DNA of 64,000 nucleotides, from contig NZ_OZ034688.1 in assembly GCF_964026685.1 (NCBI RefSeq), positions 620,001-684,000 of the forward strand, read 5' to 3'. The translations under genes and the position numbers were made by a program. Shown here one piece after another: positions 40,223-51,558 of this stretch (position 1 is the first letter of the stretch; every line of letters begins with the position of its first letter). The stretch is from Candidatus Providencia siddallii (lineage in GTDB: Bacteria; Pseudomonadota; Gammaproteobacteria; Enterobacterales; Enterobacteriaceae). The notes beneath the pieces were generated by a model. That model was not told the DNA's origin and did not search any database. It was given only the letters and a program-made list of their open reading frames with translations.

Positions 40223-40988
40223 TAATAATACATTAAAAACATTATTAATAGTTTTTCTTTTATGTTTAGTTTGCTCCATAATTGTTACAACTGTTTCAGT
40301 CAATTTAAAATCTAAACAAGAAGAACAAATAAAATTAGATGTTCAAAAAAATATTTTGAATGTTTCTGGATTATTAAAATATAAAATGACACAAAAAGAA
40401 ATCAAAGAAATCTATAATAAATATATTGAAAAAAAATTTTTAAATTTTAAAACTAATAAATTATATACAATAAATAATTTTAATCTTAAAAAAGAACTTA
40501 ATAGTGATAAAACAAGCATAAAATTATCTTCAAATGAAGATATAGCTAAAATACATCGAAGAGCAAATTTTTCTGAAATTTATTTAGTTAAAAATAATAC
40601 AGGTGATATTTCACAAATTATTTTACCAATATATGGATCAGGACTATGGTCTATAATGTATGCTTTTATTTCTATAAATTCAGATGGGATAACATCTAAT
40701 GGGATAACTTTTTATGAACATGGAGAAACTCCTGGATTAGGTGGGGAAGTAGACAATCAAAAATGGAAAAAACAATGGAAAGGTAAAAAATTATTCAATA
40801 ATAATGGAAAAATAGCAATTAAAATAATACCCCATAATACATCTAACAACATTTATAATATAGATAGCCTTTCAGGTGCAACATTAACATCAAATGGAAT
40901 TCAACATATACTTGATTTTTGGTTAGGTGATAAAGGATTTGGACCATTTTTAAAAAAAGTACAAAAAGGAGAATTTAAAAATGTTTAA
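40203..40988 (+). CDS. nqrC: Na+-translocating NADH:quinone reductase subunit C
   Basis: Membrane-anchored periplasmic subunit with a second covalent FMN. The 261 residues have one N-terminal membrane helix (residues about 10-33). The FMN-binding domain contains [32 protein letters not shown] and the flavinylated Thr in [15 protein letters not shown] near residue 230. AAAGGAA lies upstream of the ATG; a second ATG follows at once, so the start could be one codon later. It overlaps nqrB before it and nqrD after it, consistent with translational coupling. Confidence 0.95.
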   Translation: MMIKKINNNTLKTLLIVFLLCLVCSIIVTTVSVNLKSKQEEQIKLDVQKNILNVSGLLKYKMTQKEIKEIYNKYIEKKFLNFKTNKLYTINNFNLKKELNSDKTSIKLSSNEDIAKIHRRANFSEIYLVKNNTGDISQIILPIYGSGLWSIMYAFISINSDGITSNGITFYEHGETPGLGGEVDNQKWKKQWKGKKLFNNNGKIAIKIIPHNTSNNIYNIDSLSGATLTSNGIQHILDFWLGDKGFGPFLKKVQKGEFKNV

Positions 40989-41598
40989 TTTTAAAAAAAT
41001 AAAATTAGCAATTGTTGAATCTTTACTTAAAAATAATCCAATTACTATACAAATATTAGGAATATGTTCTGCATTAGCAGTTACAACTAAATTAAAAAGT
41101 GCATTAATAATGACTATTTCAGTTATTTTTGTAACATCTTTTTCTAATTTTTTTATTTCATTATTAAGAAAATATATTCCTAACAATGTAAGAATTATTA
41201 TTCAAATGACAATTATTGCTTCTTTAGTAATTATTGTTGATCAAATTTTACGAGCATATGCATATGAATCATCAAAACAACTTTCTGTTTTTGTAAGTTT
41301 AATTATCACTAATTGTATCGTAATGGGAAGAGCTGAAAACTATGCAATGAAAAATTCACCAATTAAAAGCATTATAGATGGCATAAGTAATGGTATTGGT
41401 TATGGTATAACAATAATGTTCATTAGTTTTTTACGAGAATTATTTGGTTCTGGTAAAATTTTTGAAATTACTATATTTGAATTATCACAAAATGGTGGAT
41501 GGTATTTACCAAACGGATTATGTTTATTAGCGCCAAGCGCATTTTTTATTATTGGTATTATTATTTGGTTAAAAAAAACTTTAAAACCAAATAATTAA
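40981..41598 (+). CDS. nqrD: Na+-translocating NADH:quinone reductase subunit D
   Basis: Six-helix integral membrane subunit that, with NqrE, holds an intramembrane iron centre by conserved cysteines. The 205 residues include [17 protein letters not shown] with the first Cys near residue 29, [18 protein letters not shown] with the second near residue 112, and the conserved [10 protein letters not shown]. Start overlaps nqrC by eight bases. The sequence is close to Yersinia and Vibrio NqrD. Confidence 0.95.
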   Translation: MFNFKKIKLAIVESLLKNNPITIQILGICSALAVTTKLKSALIMTISVIFVTSFSNFFISLLRKYIPNNVRIIIQMTIIASLVIIVDQILRAYAYESSKQLSVFVSLIITNCIVMGRAENYAMKNSPIKSIIDGISNGIGYGITIMFISFLRELFGSGKIFEITIFELSQNGGWYLPNGLCLLAPSAFFIIGIIIWLKKTLKPNN

Positions 41599-41609
41599 GG
41601 ATTAACAAA

Positions 41610-42206
41610 ATGCAAAATTTAATAAATTTATTTATTAAAACAATTTTTATAGAAAATATGGCATTAACGTTTTTTTTAGGAATGTGTACTTTTATTGCTA
41701 TATCAAAAAATATAAAAACTGCTTTTGGTCTTGGAGTAACAATAACAATTGTATTAGGAATTTCAGTTCCTATTAATAATATAATATATAATTTAATATT
41801 ACGAGATAGTGCAATATATAAAAATATTGACTTATCTTTTTTAAATTTTATTGTTTTTATAGGAGTAATAGCTTCATTAGTTCAAATTTTTGAAATAATT
41901 TTAGATCGTTATTTTCCTATATTATATAATTCATTAGGTATATATTTACCTTTAATTACTGTTAATTGTGCAATCTTTGGTTGTGTATCATTAATGATAC
42001 AACGCGATTATAATTTTAATGAATCTGTAGTATATGGATTTGGTTCAGGTATAGGATGGATGTTAGCAATAGTCCTTATGGCTTCTATTCAAGAAAAATT
42101 AAGATACTCAGATATCCCAAGCGGTTTAAAAGGATTAGGTATTACATTTATAACAACAGGTTTAATGGCATTAGGTTTTATGTCATTTTCAGGAATTCAG
42201 TTGTAA
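41610..42206 (+). CDS. nqrE: Na+-translocating NADH:quinone reductase subunit E
   Basis: Six-helix membrane partner of NqrD with inverted topology. The 198 residues include [19 protein letters not shown] with the iron-binding Cys near residue 26, [20 protein letters not shown] with the second near residue 120, and [23 protein letters not shown] shorter reading frame on the same strand at 42056-42277 is a shadow. It ends TAA twelve bases before nqrF. Confidence 0.95.
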   Translation: MQNLINLFIKTIFIENMALTFFLGMCTFIAISKNIKTAFGLGVTITIVLGISVPINNIIYNLILRDSAIYKNIDLSFLNFIVFIGVIASLVQIFEIILDRYFPILYNSLGIYLPLITVNCAIFGCVSLMIQRDYNFNESVVYGFGSGIGWMLAIVLMASIQEKLRYSDIPSGLKGLGITFITTGLMALGFMSFSGIQL

Positions 42207-42218
42207 AAGGCAAAAAAA

Positions 42219-43442
42219 ATGGAAATTATTTTTTTAGGTGTAATCATTTTTACTCTAATTATATTAATATTAACTAGTTTGATTTTATTTGTAAAATCTA
42301 AATTAATAAATACAGAAAATATTGAAATTGAAATAAATAATAATCCAGAAAAAAATTTTAAAACAACATCAGGTGATAAATTATTACACGCACTTTCAAA
42401 TAACGGAATTTTTTTATCTTCAGCTTGCGGGGGGGCTGGAACATGTGGTCAATGTCGTATAAAAATAAAAAATAATTATAATATTCTACCAACTGAAATA
42501 TCACATATAAACAAAATAGATGCAAAAAAAGGATATCGTTTAGCATGTCAAGTAAATATTAAACATGATTTAAAAATAGAATTACCAAAAGAAATATTAT
42601 GTGCAGATAAATGGAAATGTGAGGTAATATCAAATAAAAATAAAACCGCTTTTATAAAAGAATTAAAATTAAAAATTCTCAAAAAAAAGAATTTTATTTT
42701 TAAAGCTGGCGGTTATATTCAAATTAAATGCACTCCACATGTAATTGAATATAAGAATTTTGATATTCCAAAAAAATTTCATGAAGAATGGAACAAATAT
42801 AATTTATTTAATTATATCTCTAAAACGGAATCACCAAGTATACGCGCGTACTCAATGGCTAATTACCCAAAAGAATGCAATATTATTATGTTAAACGTAC
42901 GTATTGCAATACCACCATCAAATAATAAAAACATTCCACCAGGAATTGTTTCTTCATATATTTGGTCATTAAAACCAGGTGATAAAATTACTGTTTATGG
43001 TCCATTTGGAGATTTTTTTGCAAAAAATACAAACGCAGAAATGATATTTATAGGTGGTGGGGCTGGAATGGCTCCTATGAGATCTCATATTTTTGATCAA
43101 TTAAAACGTTTAAAAACAAAACGAAAAATTAGTTTTTGGTACGGAGCTCGATCTATTAAAGATATTTTTTATATAAAAGATTTCAATCAACTTGCTTCAA
43201 AATATAAAAATTTTACATGGCATATAGCATTATCTGATCCATCACCAGAAGATAACTGGTATGGATATACTGGATTTATTCATGATATTCTATATGAAAA
43301 TTACTTAAAAAAACATAATTCACCAGAGGATTGTGAATTTTATATGTGTGGTCCTACTATAATGAATCAATCAATAATAAAAATGTTAAAAAAATTAGGA
43401 GTTGAAAATGAAAATATATTATTAGATAATTTTGGTAATTAA
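42219..43442 (+). CDS. nqrF: Na+-translocating NADH:quinone reductase subunit F
   Basis: NADH-oxidising subunit. The 407 residues begin with a membrane helix (about 3-25). The 2Fe-2S domain has [17 protein letters not shown] and a fourth Cys in RLACQVN near residue 110. The FAD domain has RAYSMANYP and [17 protein letters not shown], and the NADH domain [24 protein letters not shown] and [12 protein letters not shown]. It ends with LLDNFGN as in relatives. The codons for the Gly run include GGGGGGGCT, a rare GC block here. AAAAGG precedes the start. Confidence 0.96.
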   Translation: MEIIFLGVIIFTLIILILTSLILFVKSKLINTENIEIEINNNPEKNFKTTSGDKLLHALSNNGIFLSSACGGAGTCGQCRIKIKNNYNILPTEISHINKIDAKKGYRLACQVNIKHDLKIELPKEILCADKWKCEVISNKNKTAFIKELKLKILKKKNFIFKAGGYIQIKCTPHVIEYKNFDIPKKFHEEWNKYNLFNYISKTESPSIRAYSMANYPKECNIIMLNVRIAIPPSNNKNIPPGIVSSYIWSLKPGDKITVYGPFGDFFAKNTNAEMIFIGGGAGMAPMRSHIFDQLKRLKTKRKISFWYGARSIKDIFYIKDFNQLASKYKNFTWHIALSDPSPEDNWYGYTGFIHDILYENYLKKHNSPEDCEFYMCGPTIMNQSIIKMLKKLGVENENILLDNFGN

Positions 43443-43471
43443 ATATTTTAAAAAAATTAAAAACAACAAAA

Positions 43472-44482
43472 ATGTTTATTTTAAATAATTATAAACAATT
43501 TACATTCTTCATAACATCTTTACTTTTAATATCATGTAACAATATTAAAGAACAAAACATAAATGGACAAACAATGGGTACATTTTATACGATAAAATAT
43601 GTTTCCAATATACATGATATTAAAAATATCAAAGTAAATATTAATAAACGTTTAGAAGAAATAAATAGACAAATGTCAACTTACAATGATAATTCAGAAG
43701 TAAGTAAATTTAATAAATTTAAAAAAACTAATATTCCATTTCCTGTCTCTTTAGGAACAATAAAAGTAATCAAAAAAGCAATTGAAATCAATAAAATAAC
43801 CAATGGATCTTTAGATATTACAATAGGACCATTAGTAAATTTATGAGGTTTTGGTCCTGAATTAAAACTAAAAAAAATACCAACTGATAAAGAAATAAAA
43901 AAACGACATAAATTGGTTGGTATTGAAAAATTATCTATAATTTCTAATAGTATTATCAAAACAATCCCTGAGTTAAACATTGATCTTTCATCAATAGCAA
44001 AAGGTTATGGAGTTGATGTAATAAAAGAATATTTAGAATCTATAGGTATAAATAACTATATGATAAATATAGGAGGAGAAATATCTACTAAAGGAAAAAA
44101 TGGAAAGAAAATACCATGGCAAATTGCTATTGAAAAACCATATTTATATCAAACAATACAAAAAATTATAGAACCTGGTGAATTTTCTATGGCAACTTCT
44201 GGTGACTATCATAATTATTTTGAATATAATGGAATTCATTTTTCTCATATAATTTCTCCAAAAACAGGAAAACCAATTATACATAATTTAATTTCTGTTA
44301 CTGTTTTATCAAAAAATTGCATGACTGCCGATGCTTTATCAACCGGACTAAATGTATTAGGGCAAAAAAAAGGTTTTGATTTAGCAAAAAAAATGAAAAT
44401 TCCAATTTTTATGATAATTAAAACTAATAAAGGATTTAAAGAACTCTATACTAAAGAATTTAAAGTTTTTTTAAAAAAATAA
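43472..44482 (+). CDS. apbE: FAD:protein FMN transferase (ApbE), with UGA (Trp)
   Basis: Attaches FMN from FAD to the SGAT threonines of NqrB and NqrC in the periplasm. The lipoprotein signal is visible: FITSLLLISC-NN. NGQTMGTFYTIKY, SYNDNSEVSKFN-like TYNDNSEVSKFNK, DITIGPLVNL and, after a UGA at 43844-43846, GFGPE follow. E. coli and relatives have LVNLWGFGP here, so UGA is Trp. The Mg-binding DLSSIAKGYGVD, NIGGEISTKGKNG and the C-terminal MTADALSTGLNVLG are intact. Total 336 residues. It sits at the end of the nqr operon next to its substrates. Confidence 0.93.
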
Positions 44483-44996
44483 ATAAATTTAAAATATACT
44501 AAAAAACTTTATACTCATATATATTATTATATAAAATTGTAAAATTTTAAAATACTAAAACATAAAAAACTATGTTTTATATAGTAAAAATTACTTTTAA
44601 TAATATATCATTATATATAACATTGATAAAATAATTAATTTAATTAAATATATAATTTTACAAATTATATATTAAAATATATTGTATATGTCATATATTA
44701 TTTTTTCTTAAACAACATTTAATTCTTATAAAATATTTTTAAAAAAAATAAAAAATAGTAATATATTAAAATATACAAAAAAATATAAATCTATTTTTAT
44801 TTAAAACAAAATTTTTAGTTATTCAAACTACATTAAAAATATTATATACAATATAAAAAACTAAAATAGTACATAATACATTATTAAATTATAAATATAA
44901 ACATTTTTTTGTAATAACATTATTTTTTTACAATATATTTTTAATAAAATAAATTATTTTAAAAAATTTATTATTAATAATAATGGTAAAAATTTT
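44483..44996. other. Gene-free spacer after the nqr-apbE operon; no nqrM seen
   Basis: About 510 bases. A 9-bp hairpin TAAAACATA-AAAAAC-TATGTTTTA (44556-44579) may end the operon transcript. Relatives carry nqrM (a Cys-rich Nqr assembly protein) and, further on, dinB; I see no Cys-rich frame here and no DinB remnant. Confidence 0.5.
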
Positions 44997-45779
44997 ATGA
45001 AAAAAAATAAAACATTAGTAGTAAAATTTGGTACAAGTTTACTAACAAACGGAACACAACATTTAAATAAAGCAAATATTATTGAATTAGTAAAACAATG
45101 TGTTAAAGAACACAAAAATGGCAATAAAATTATTATTGTAACATCAGGAGCAATTGCTGCTGGTCGTGAACATCTTAATTTTCCAAAACTACCAAATACA
45201 ATTATATCTAATCAATTATTAGCATCGATTGGTCAAATAAAACTAATACAATTATGGAAAAATTTTTTTTCAATATATGGTATTAATATTGGACAAATAT
45301 TATTAACACGAGATGACCTTGAAAATCACAAACGTTTTTTAAATGCAAAAAATACACTACATGCATTATTAGATAATGGAATTATTCCTGTAATTAACGA
45401 AAATGATGCAGTTGCAACCGATGAAATTAAAGTTGGTGATAATGACAATTTATCAGCATTTGTAGCAATTTTAGGAGACGCAGAAAATTTATTATTATTA
45501 ACTGATATAAAAGGATTATATGATTCTGATCCACGTAATAATCCAAATGCAAAATTTATACCAGAAGTATATGATATAAACGATAAAATTAAAAATGTAG
45601 CTAGTAAAAGCGTAACTGGTTTAGGAAAAGGAGGAATGATTACTAAATTGCAAGCAGCTAATATTGCTGTAAAAGCAGGAATTGATGTAATAATTGCTAA
45701 TGGTAAAAAACCAAATGTAATTAATTATGCAATAAAAAATATTAAAATAGGAACACATTTTTACGGAAAAATAAATTAA
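44997..45779 (+). CDS. proB: Glutamate 5-kinase lacking the PUA domain
   Basis: Phosphorylates glutamate for proline synthesis. The 260 residues cover the amino acid kinase domain: [64 protein letters not shown] and [14 protein letters not shown]. The C-terminal PUA domain of the 367-residue E. coli protein is missing; the frame stops after [10 protein letters not shown]. The gap to proA (307 bases) is close to the length the PUA domain would need (about 320), suggesting that it decayed in place after a stop arose. Kinase domains without PUA can be active in the family. Confidence 0.94.
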   Translation: MKKNKTLVVKFGTSLLTNGTQHLNKANIIELVKQCVKEHKNGNKIIIVTSGAIAAGREHLNFPKLPNTIISNQLLASIGQIKLIQLWKNFFSIYGINIGQILLTRDDLENHKRFLNAKNTLHALLDNGIIPVINENDAVATDEIKVGDNDNLSAFVAILGDAENLLLLTDIKGLYDSDPRNNPNAKFIPEVYDINDKIKNVASKSVTGLGKGGMITKLQAANIAVKAGIDVIIANGKKPNVINYAIKNIKIGTHFYGKIN

Positions 45780-46086
45780 TTTAAAATTATAAGCCCAATA
45801 GATTATTTTGTTATAACGAAAAAATATATATATTAATAAAATAAACTGATTTAAAATTTTAAAAAAGTGTTTATACAAAAAGATATAAAAAAATTAAAAT
45901 ACTTTACTATATATATAATTTATATACATAATATAAAATAAATAAATATTATATACAAATCAACCTTTATAATAATAAAATATTAAAAATCATTTTAAAA
46001 AATAATTTAAAAAATATTAATCAAATACTTAAGTATAAATATAACTTTATAGTTATTCATTAAAATGATATGATAGAGAGTTAATT
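45780..46086. other. Spacer between proB and proA, probably decayed proB 3' end
   Basis: About 307 bases of A/T-rich sequence where relatives have the PUA-coding part of proB and a very short intergenic gap. No PUA motif is recognisable in any frame. No RNA gene or hairpin with a GC core. Confidence 0.5.
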
Positions 46087-47340
46087 ATGTTAAATAACTT
46101 TGGTAAAACAGCAAAAATTATATCAAAACAATTATCTAAACTTAATACAAAACAAAAAAACCAAGCATTAAATGAAATAGCAATTTCATTAAAACAAAAA
46201 AAATCAATTATTTTAGAATCAAACAATAAAGATATAAAATTAGCAAAAAAAAACAATTTACACAAAACATTACAAGATCGTTTATCTTTAACAGAAAAAA
46301 AATTAGAATATACAATTAATAATATAACGAAAATTTGTGAATTGGAAGATCCTATTGGAAAAATAATTGATGGAAAACATCTTAATAATGGATTAAGATT
46401 ATTGCGTTATAAAATACCAATTGGTGTAATTTGTGCTATATATGAATCACGTCCTAATGTTACAATTGATATTACATCTTTATGCTTAAAAACAGGTAAT
46501 GCAATTATTTTGCGCGGGGGAAAAGAAGCACATTATAGTAATACTACTATAATTAACATCATTCAAGAAACTCTAAAAAATATTGGATTACCACAAAATT
46601 CTGTGCAATTAATTGATTGTTATAATCATAATTTAATTATTCAACTACTTAAATTAAATAAATATATAGATTTATTAATACCACGTGGTGGTGAAGCATT
46701 ACATAAATTATGCCGTGAAGAATCAACAATTCCAATTATATCAGGAGGAATTGGGGTATGCCATATATTTGTTGATGAATTTGTAAACTTTAATGATGCA
46801 ATAAATGTAATAATTAATTCTAAAGTACAAAACCCAAGTGCATGTAATTCATTAGAAACACTATTAATACATAAAAATATAGCACTTAATTTTTTACCAT
46901 TACTTGCTAAAAAAATGATAAATGAGCAAGTTACATTACATATTAGCAAACGTTCTTTTTTTTATTTAAAAGAAAAATTCGATAATATTGTTGAATTAAA
47001 ATTAGAAAATCTCACAAAAGAATGGTTATCTCTAGATCTTAATGTTGAAATTGTTGATGATATTAATGAAGCAATAAATCACATTAATTATTATGGTACT
47101 TCACATTCAGATGCAATTTTAACTGAATCAATACAACAAGCAAATTATTTTGTAAAAAACATTAATAGTGCAACCGTTTATGTGAATGCAAGCACTAGAT
47201 TAACAGATGGCGAACAATTTGGATTTGGAAGTGAAATTGCAGTTAGTACACAAAAATTACATACCAGAGGACCTAGTGGATTAGATTCATTAACAACTTA
47301 TAAATGGGTTGGTTATGGAGATTTTACAATTAGAAAATAA
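46087..47340 (+). CDS. proA: Gamma-glutamyl phosphate reductase
   Basis: Second enzyme of proline synthesis: reduces glutamyl 5-phosphate to glutamate semialdehyde with NADPH. The 417 residues equal E. coli. IPIGVICAIYESRPNVTIDI, LKTGNAIILRGGKEAHYSN and the catalytic Cys in KVQNPSACNSLETLL near residue 255 are present. So are GTSHSDAIL, the NADP-side SATVYVNASTRLTDGEQFGFG and TRGPSGLDSLTTYKW. With ProB it leaves only the last step, ProC, to be found elsewhere. GAGAG lies nine bases before the ATG. Confidence 0.96.
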   Translation: MLNNFGKTAKIISKQLSKLNTKQKNQALNEIAISLKQKKSIILESNNKDIKLAKKNNLHKTLQDRLSLTEKKLEYTINNITKICELEDPIGKIIDGKHLNNGLRLLRYKIPIGVICAIYESRPNVTIDITSLCLKTGNAIILRGGKEAHYSNTTIINIIQETLKNIGLPQNSVQLIDCYNHNLIIQLLKLNKYIDLLIPRGGEALHKLCREESTIPIISGGIGVCHIFVDEFVNFNDAINVIINSKVQNPSACNSLETLLIHKNIALNFLPLLAKKMINEQVTLHISKRSFFYLKEKFDNIVELKLENLTKEWLSLDLNVEIVDDINEAINHINYYGTSHSDAILTESIQQANYFVKNINSATVYVNASTRLTDGEQFGFGSEIAVSTQKLHTRGPSGLDSLTTYKWVGYGDFTIRK

Positions 47341-47995
47341 CATGTTTTAAAATATATAAAACTATTAAAAAATATAATTTATATCTAAATTATATTTAAA
47401 ATAAAATTATTTATTCAAATAAAATATTATTGTTTTAAAAATCAAAAAATTTAAAAACTTTAAATCAAAAAATATATGATTAAAATAATATAAAATAAAA
47501 AATAAATTTATCTATAATTTTAGATTAATTATAATATGTACATAATACATAATACATTATGTTTTTTAAATTTAAAACAAAAACATAAATATATTATAAA
47601 TACTATTTAAAAAAAATAAAAAAATATAATAATTATTATTTTTAATTTAAAATTATTATTAATTAAAAAATTAATATTTTAATAAATCAATTTTAACTAA
47701 AATATAAATTATTATTAAAATAATAAACAAAATAATTTTATTTTATCATTGTTTAATATTAAATATAAAAATATATGTTTTTATAAAAAATATATTAAAA
47801 ATAATAAAATTATATAATATAAAACAAAATTTAACTTAAAATCAAAAAAAACTATTTTTAATAATAACACCAAAATAATAAAATATTTTTATAAAAAACA
47901 TATTTAAAAAAATAAAAAAACACTATATTAAAATAAATTATTATTAATATTACACAATACTCTATAATAAAAAAATCAATTAATAAAAAAATAAC
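47341..47995. other. Gene-free AT-rich spacer between proA and pncC
   Basis: About 650 bases of almost pure A/T. E. coli has a tRNA-Thr gene after proA and mltB next to pncC; neither is recognisable here. Several weak A/T inverted repeats but nothing I would name. Confidence 0.6.
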
Positions 47996-48507
47996 ATGAT
48001 AAAAGAAAAACAATTAGAATTATTAAGTTTTAATATTGGAAATATTCTAAAAACAAAAAAAAAACTATCACAATAGCAGAATCTTGTACAGGTGGTTGAA
48101 TTACAAAATGTTTAACTAGTATAGATGGAAGTTCTAATTATTTTAAATATGGTTTTATCACATATAGTAATGAAGCTAAATATAAAATGATCAATGTAAA
48201 TAAAATAATTTTAAAATATTTTGGAGCTGTTAATAAAAAAGTTGTATATGAAATGGTTAAAGGAGCCATTAAAAAATCATCTGCTGACTATGGAATATCT
48301 GTAAGTGGTATAGCTGGTCCTAATGGTGGAACTTTAAAAAAACCTATTGGTACAGTATGGTTTGCTTTTGCAGAAAAAAAAATAAATAATAAAATTTATA
48401 TTAGTACAAAATATAAAATATTTCACGGAAATAGAAAAATCATACGTTTAAAATCAACAAATTATGCACTTCAAACTTTCTTACAAAAAATAAAAGATAA
48501 AAAATAA
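47996..48507 (+). CDS. pncC: Nicotinamide-nucleotide amidase PncC, poly(A) frameshift plus UGA (Trp)
   Basis: CinA C-terminal-type amidase that turns NMN into NaMN, recycling the NMN left by DNA ligase. From ATG at 47996 the frame reads MIKEKQLELLSFNIGNILKT, then meets a run of ten A (48055-48064). One more A would be needed to enter the frame that continues TITIAESCTGG-UGA-ITKCL, where E. coli has TVTTAESCTGGWVAKV. The rest (SIDGSSNYF, FITYSNEAK, VSGIAGPNGG, KPIGTVWFAF) is intact to TAA. Either RNA polymerase slippage on the A run restores the frame, as reported in Buchnera and Blochmannia, or the gene has just broken. recX and recA, normally between here and alaS, are gone. Confidence 0.8.
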
Positions 48508-48799
48508 TAATGTATTGTAAAATATAATATACTATTAATATTTTAAAATTTAATAAAAATAAAACATAAAAATATTATAAAATAATAATATAGTTCATAA
48601 TACAATAACTAATTTATCTTAATTTTTATTAAAAATAAATTTATTAAAAATAATATTTTATTACAAACTATTACAAAATATAATTTTAAGTAAAATAACA
48701 AATAATTTTTAATGAAAACTTTTTTAATATTTATATATATTCATTATTTTATTTAATGTTTTACTATATTAATAAATTTAAATTAACATTAGGATAAAC

Positions 48800-51424
48800 A
48801 TGAATAATAGTACAAATGAAATTCGTCAAACATTTTTAAATTTTTTTTACAAAAAAGGACATAAAATAATACCAGGTAGCTCACTAATACCAAAAAATGA
48901 TCAAACATTATTATTTACAAATGCAGGAATGAATCAATTTAAAAATATATTTCTCGGATTAGAAAAAAAAACATATTCTAGAATAGCAACTTCACAATAC
49001 TGTATACGTGCAGGAGGAAAACATAATGATTTAGAAAATGTAGGTTATACAACTCGACATCATACATTTTTTGAAATGTTAGGTAATTTTAGTTTTGGTG
49101 ATTACTTTAAAAAAGAAGCAATTCATTTTGCATGGGAATTATTAACAAGTAAAAAATGGTTTAATTTACCAAAAGAAAAAATTTTAATTACAATATATTT
49201 TAATGATGATGAATCATACCACATATGTAATAAAGAAATCGATATACCAAAAAACCATATAATCCGAATTGGTGATAAAAAAGGAAAATCTTATATATCA
49301 GATAATTTTTGGCAAATGAGCGAAACAGGACCTTGTGGTCCATGCATGGAATTTTTTTATGATTATGGAAAAGATTTTTATGGAGAACCTCCAGGTAGTA
49401 ACAAAAGTAATGGAGATAGATATATAGAAATATGGAATTTAGTATTTATGCAATTTAATAAAAAACTAAATGGAAAATTAGAATCTCTACCTCAAATATC
49501 TATTGATACAGGAATGGGACTTGAACGTATTTCTTCTATATTACAAAATGTTAAATCAAATTACGAAATAGATATATTTCAAAAATTGATTTCTACTATA
49601 TCTATTCTTACAAAAGAAACTAATTTAAAAAATAAATCATTATACGTAATAGCAGATCATATTCGCGCTTGTGTATTTTTAATCGCTGAAGGAGTAATTC
49701 CATCAAATGAAGGAAAAGGTTATGTATTACGAAGAATTATTCGTCGTGCAATTCGACATGGATATATTTTAGGAACAAAAAACCCTTTTTTTTATAAATT
49801 AGTACAACCAGTACTTAAAATAATGGAAATTACAAATAACTTTCAAAATAAACAAATAATGATCGAAAAAATATTAAAAAATGAAGAAGAACAATTTTCA
49901 CGTACATTAGAACGAGGACTTAATTTATTAAATACAGAATTAAATACGCTAAAAACAAATATTCTTGAAGGCGAAATTGCATTTCGTTTATACGATACTT
50001 ATGGTTTTCCACTTGATTTAACTATCGATATATGCCGTGAACATAAAATCGAAGTAGACAAAAAAGGTTTTAAAAATGAAATGGAAAAACAACGAAATAA
50101 AGCAAAAAAAATTATTTTTTTAAATAAAAATCAAGAATCTCAAATTAAAATTGATATAAATTATAAAAATTTAGATTTTACAAAAAATAAACAACAAGCA
50201 AATATTATAAAAATATACAAAAATAATAAACCAGTTACATCATTACAAAAAAACGAAGACGGAGTAATTATATTAAATAAAACACCATTTTATGCTAGTT
50301 CTGGAGGACAAATTGGAGACACAGGTATATTAAAAAATAATAACGGTAATTTTATAGTTACTAAAACAGAAAAATATAATCAAAGTACTTTACATTTTGG
50401 TAAAATTGATTCAGGAGTATTATCAATAAACAATACAATTACAGCAGAAATTAATGAAAAAAAACGAAAATCTACTTCCTTAAATCATTCTGCAACCCAT
50501 TTATTACATGCAACATTACGTAAAATTTTAGGTAAACATGTTTTTCAAAAAGGATCATCTATCAACGATAAAACACTTCGTTTTGATTTTTTACATTTTA
50601 AAGCATTAACAAAAGAAGAAATACAAAAAATAGAGAAAATCATTAATAAAAAAATAAGCGAAAATTTATTAATAAAAACTAAATTAACAAGTTTAGAAGA
50701 TGCTAAAAATAAAGGAGCTATAGCATTATTTAATCATAAATACAAAGAACATGTACGAGTTGTTAGTATTAATAATTTTTCTATTGAATTATGTGGAGGA
50801 ACTCATGCTAAACAAACAGGAGATCTAAGAATATTTAAAATTTTAAACGAACATAGCGTATCATCCGGTATTCGAAGAATCGAAGCAACTACAGGTGAAA
50901 CAGCAATAGAAAATATAAATGATCAATTAAAACAACTTTTAATTATTGAAAATATATTAAAAACAGATAAAACTAATATAATAAAAAAAATAAAATCTCT
51001 AATAGAAAAATCACAACAATTAAAAAACATAACTTTAAAATTAAAAAAAGAAGAATACCTTCAAAAAAGCATTTTATTATGCAAAAAATCAAAAAATATA
51101 AAAGGTATTAATATATTAATAACACAATTGGATTGTATTGATATCAATACATTAAAAATACTTGTTGATAATATAAAAATTCAATTAAAATCAGCTATAA
51201 TTATACTATCAACAATAAATAACAATAAAATTAATATTATTGCAGGAATAACTAATGAATTAAGCAATAAAATTAAAGCAAATGAATTAATTTATCATAT
51301 TACAAAAGAAATAGATGGAAAAGGCGGTGGTAATTCTAAAATTGCTCAAGCTGGAGGAACTAATTTAAATGCATTACCTACTGCACTTAAAAATATTGAA
51401 AAATTGATTGATTCTAAATTATAA
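48800..51424 (+). CDS. alaS: Alanyl-tRNA synthetase
   Basis: Charges tRNA-Ala; the 874 residues match E. coli (876). The catalytic core has FTNAGMNQFKNIFLG, GGKHNDLENVGYTTRHHTFFEMLGN (as GKHNDLENVGYT and HHTFFEMLGNFSFGDYF) and GTGMGLERI-like DTGMGLERISS. The editing domain has NHSATHLLHATLRK and its zinc block ELCGGTHAKQTGDLRIFKI. The C-Ala domain ends DGKGGGNSKIAQAGG. The editing site that clears Ser-tRNA-Ala and Gly-tRNA-Ala is therefore kept here, in contrast to ThrRS in this window. csrA follows, as in E. coli. Confidence 0.97.
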   Translation: MNNSTNEIRQTFLNFFYKKGHKIIPGSSLIPKNDQTLLFTNAGMNQFKNIFLGLEKKTYSRIATSQYCIRAGGKHNDLENVGYTTRHHTFFEMLGNFSFGDYFKKEAIHFAWELLTSKKWFNLPKEKILITIYFNDDESYHICNKEIDIPKNHIIRIGDKKGKSYISDNFWQMSETGPCGPCMEFFYDYGKDFYGEPPGSNKSNGDRYIEIWNLVFMQFNKKLNGKLESLPQISIDTGMGLERISSILQNVKSNYEIDIFQKLISTISILTKETNLKNKSLYVIADHIRACVFLIAEGVIPSNEGKGYVLRRIIRRAIRHGYILGTKNPFFYKLVQPVLKIMEITNNFQNKQIMIEKILKNEEEQFSRTLERGLNLLNTELNTLKTNILEGEIAFRLYDTYGFPLDLTIDICREHKIEVDKKGFKNEMEKQRNKAKKIIFLNKNQESQIKIDINYKNLDFTKNKQQANIIKIYKNNKPVTSLQKNEDGVIILNKTPFYASSGGQIGDTGILKNNNGNFIVTKTEKYNQSTLHFGKIDSGVLSINNTITAEINEKKRKSTSLNHSATHLLHATLRKILGKHVFQKGSSINDKTLRFDFLHFKALTKEEIQKIEKIINKKISENLLIKTKLTSLEDAKNKGAIALFNHKYKEHVRVVSINNFSIELCGGTHAKQTGDLRIFKILNEHSVSSGIRRIEATTGETAIENINDQLKQLLIIENILKTDKTNIIKKIKSLIEKSQQLKNITLKLKKEEYLQKSILLCKKSKNIKGINILITQLDCIDINTLKILVDNIKIQLKSAIIILSTINNNKINIIAGITNELSNKIKANELIYHITKEIDGKGGGNSKIAQAGGTNLNALPTALKNIEKLIDSKL

Positions 51425-51558
51425 AACATTTTTATAAAAACATCAATTAAAAAATCAAAGTATTAAATAAATATTATAATACCTTTATATTTTCACGATG
51501 TATAATTCATGGAAAATAACAAGATACATATCTTTTAATATTTCAAGGAGAAAAAAGA

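Noticed and set aside
42056-42277. 73-codon plus-strand frame overlapping nqrE and nqrF
   Set aside because: It lies in a different frame of the well-conserved nqrE end; a shadow.
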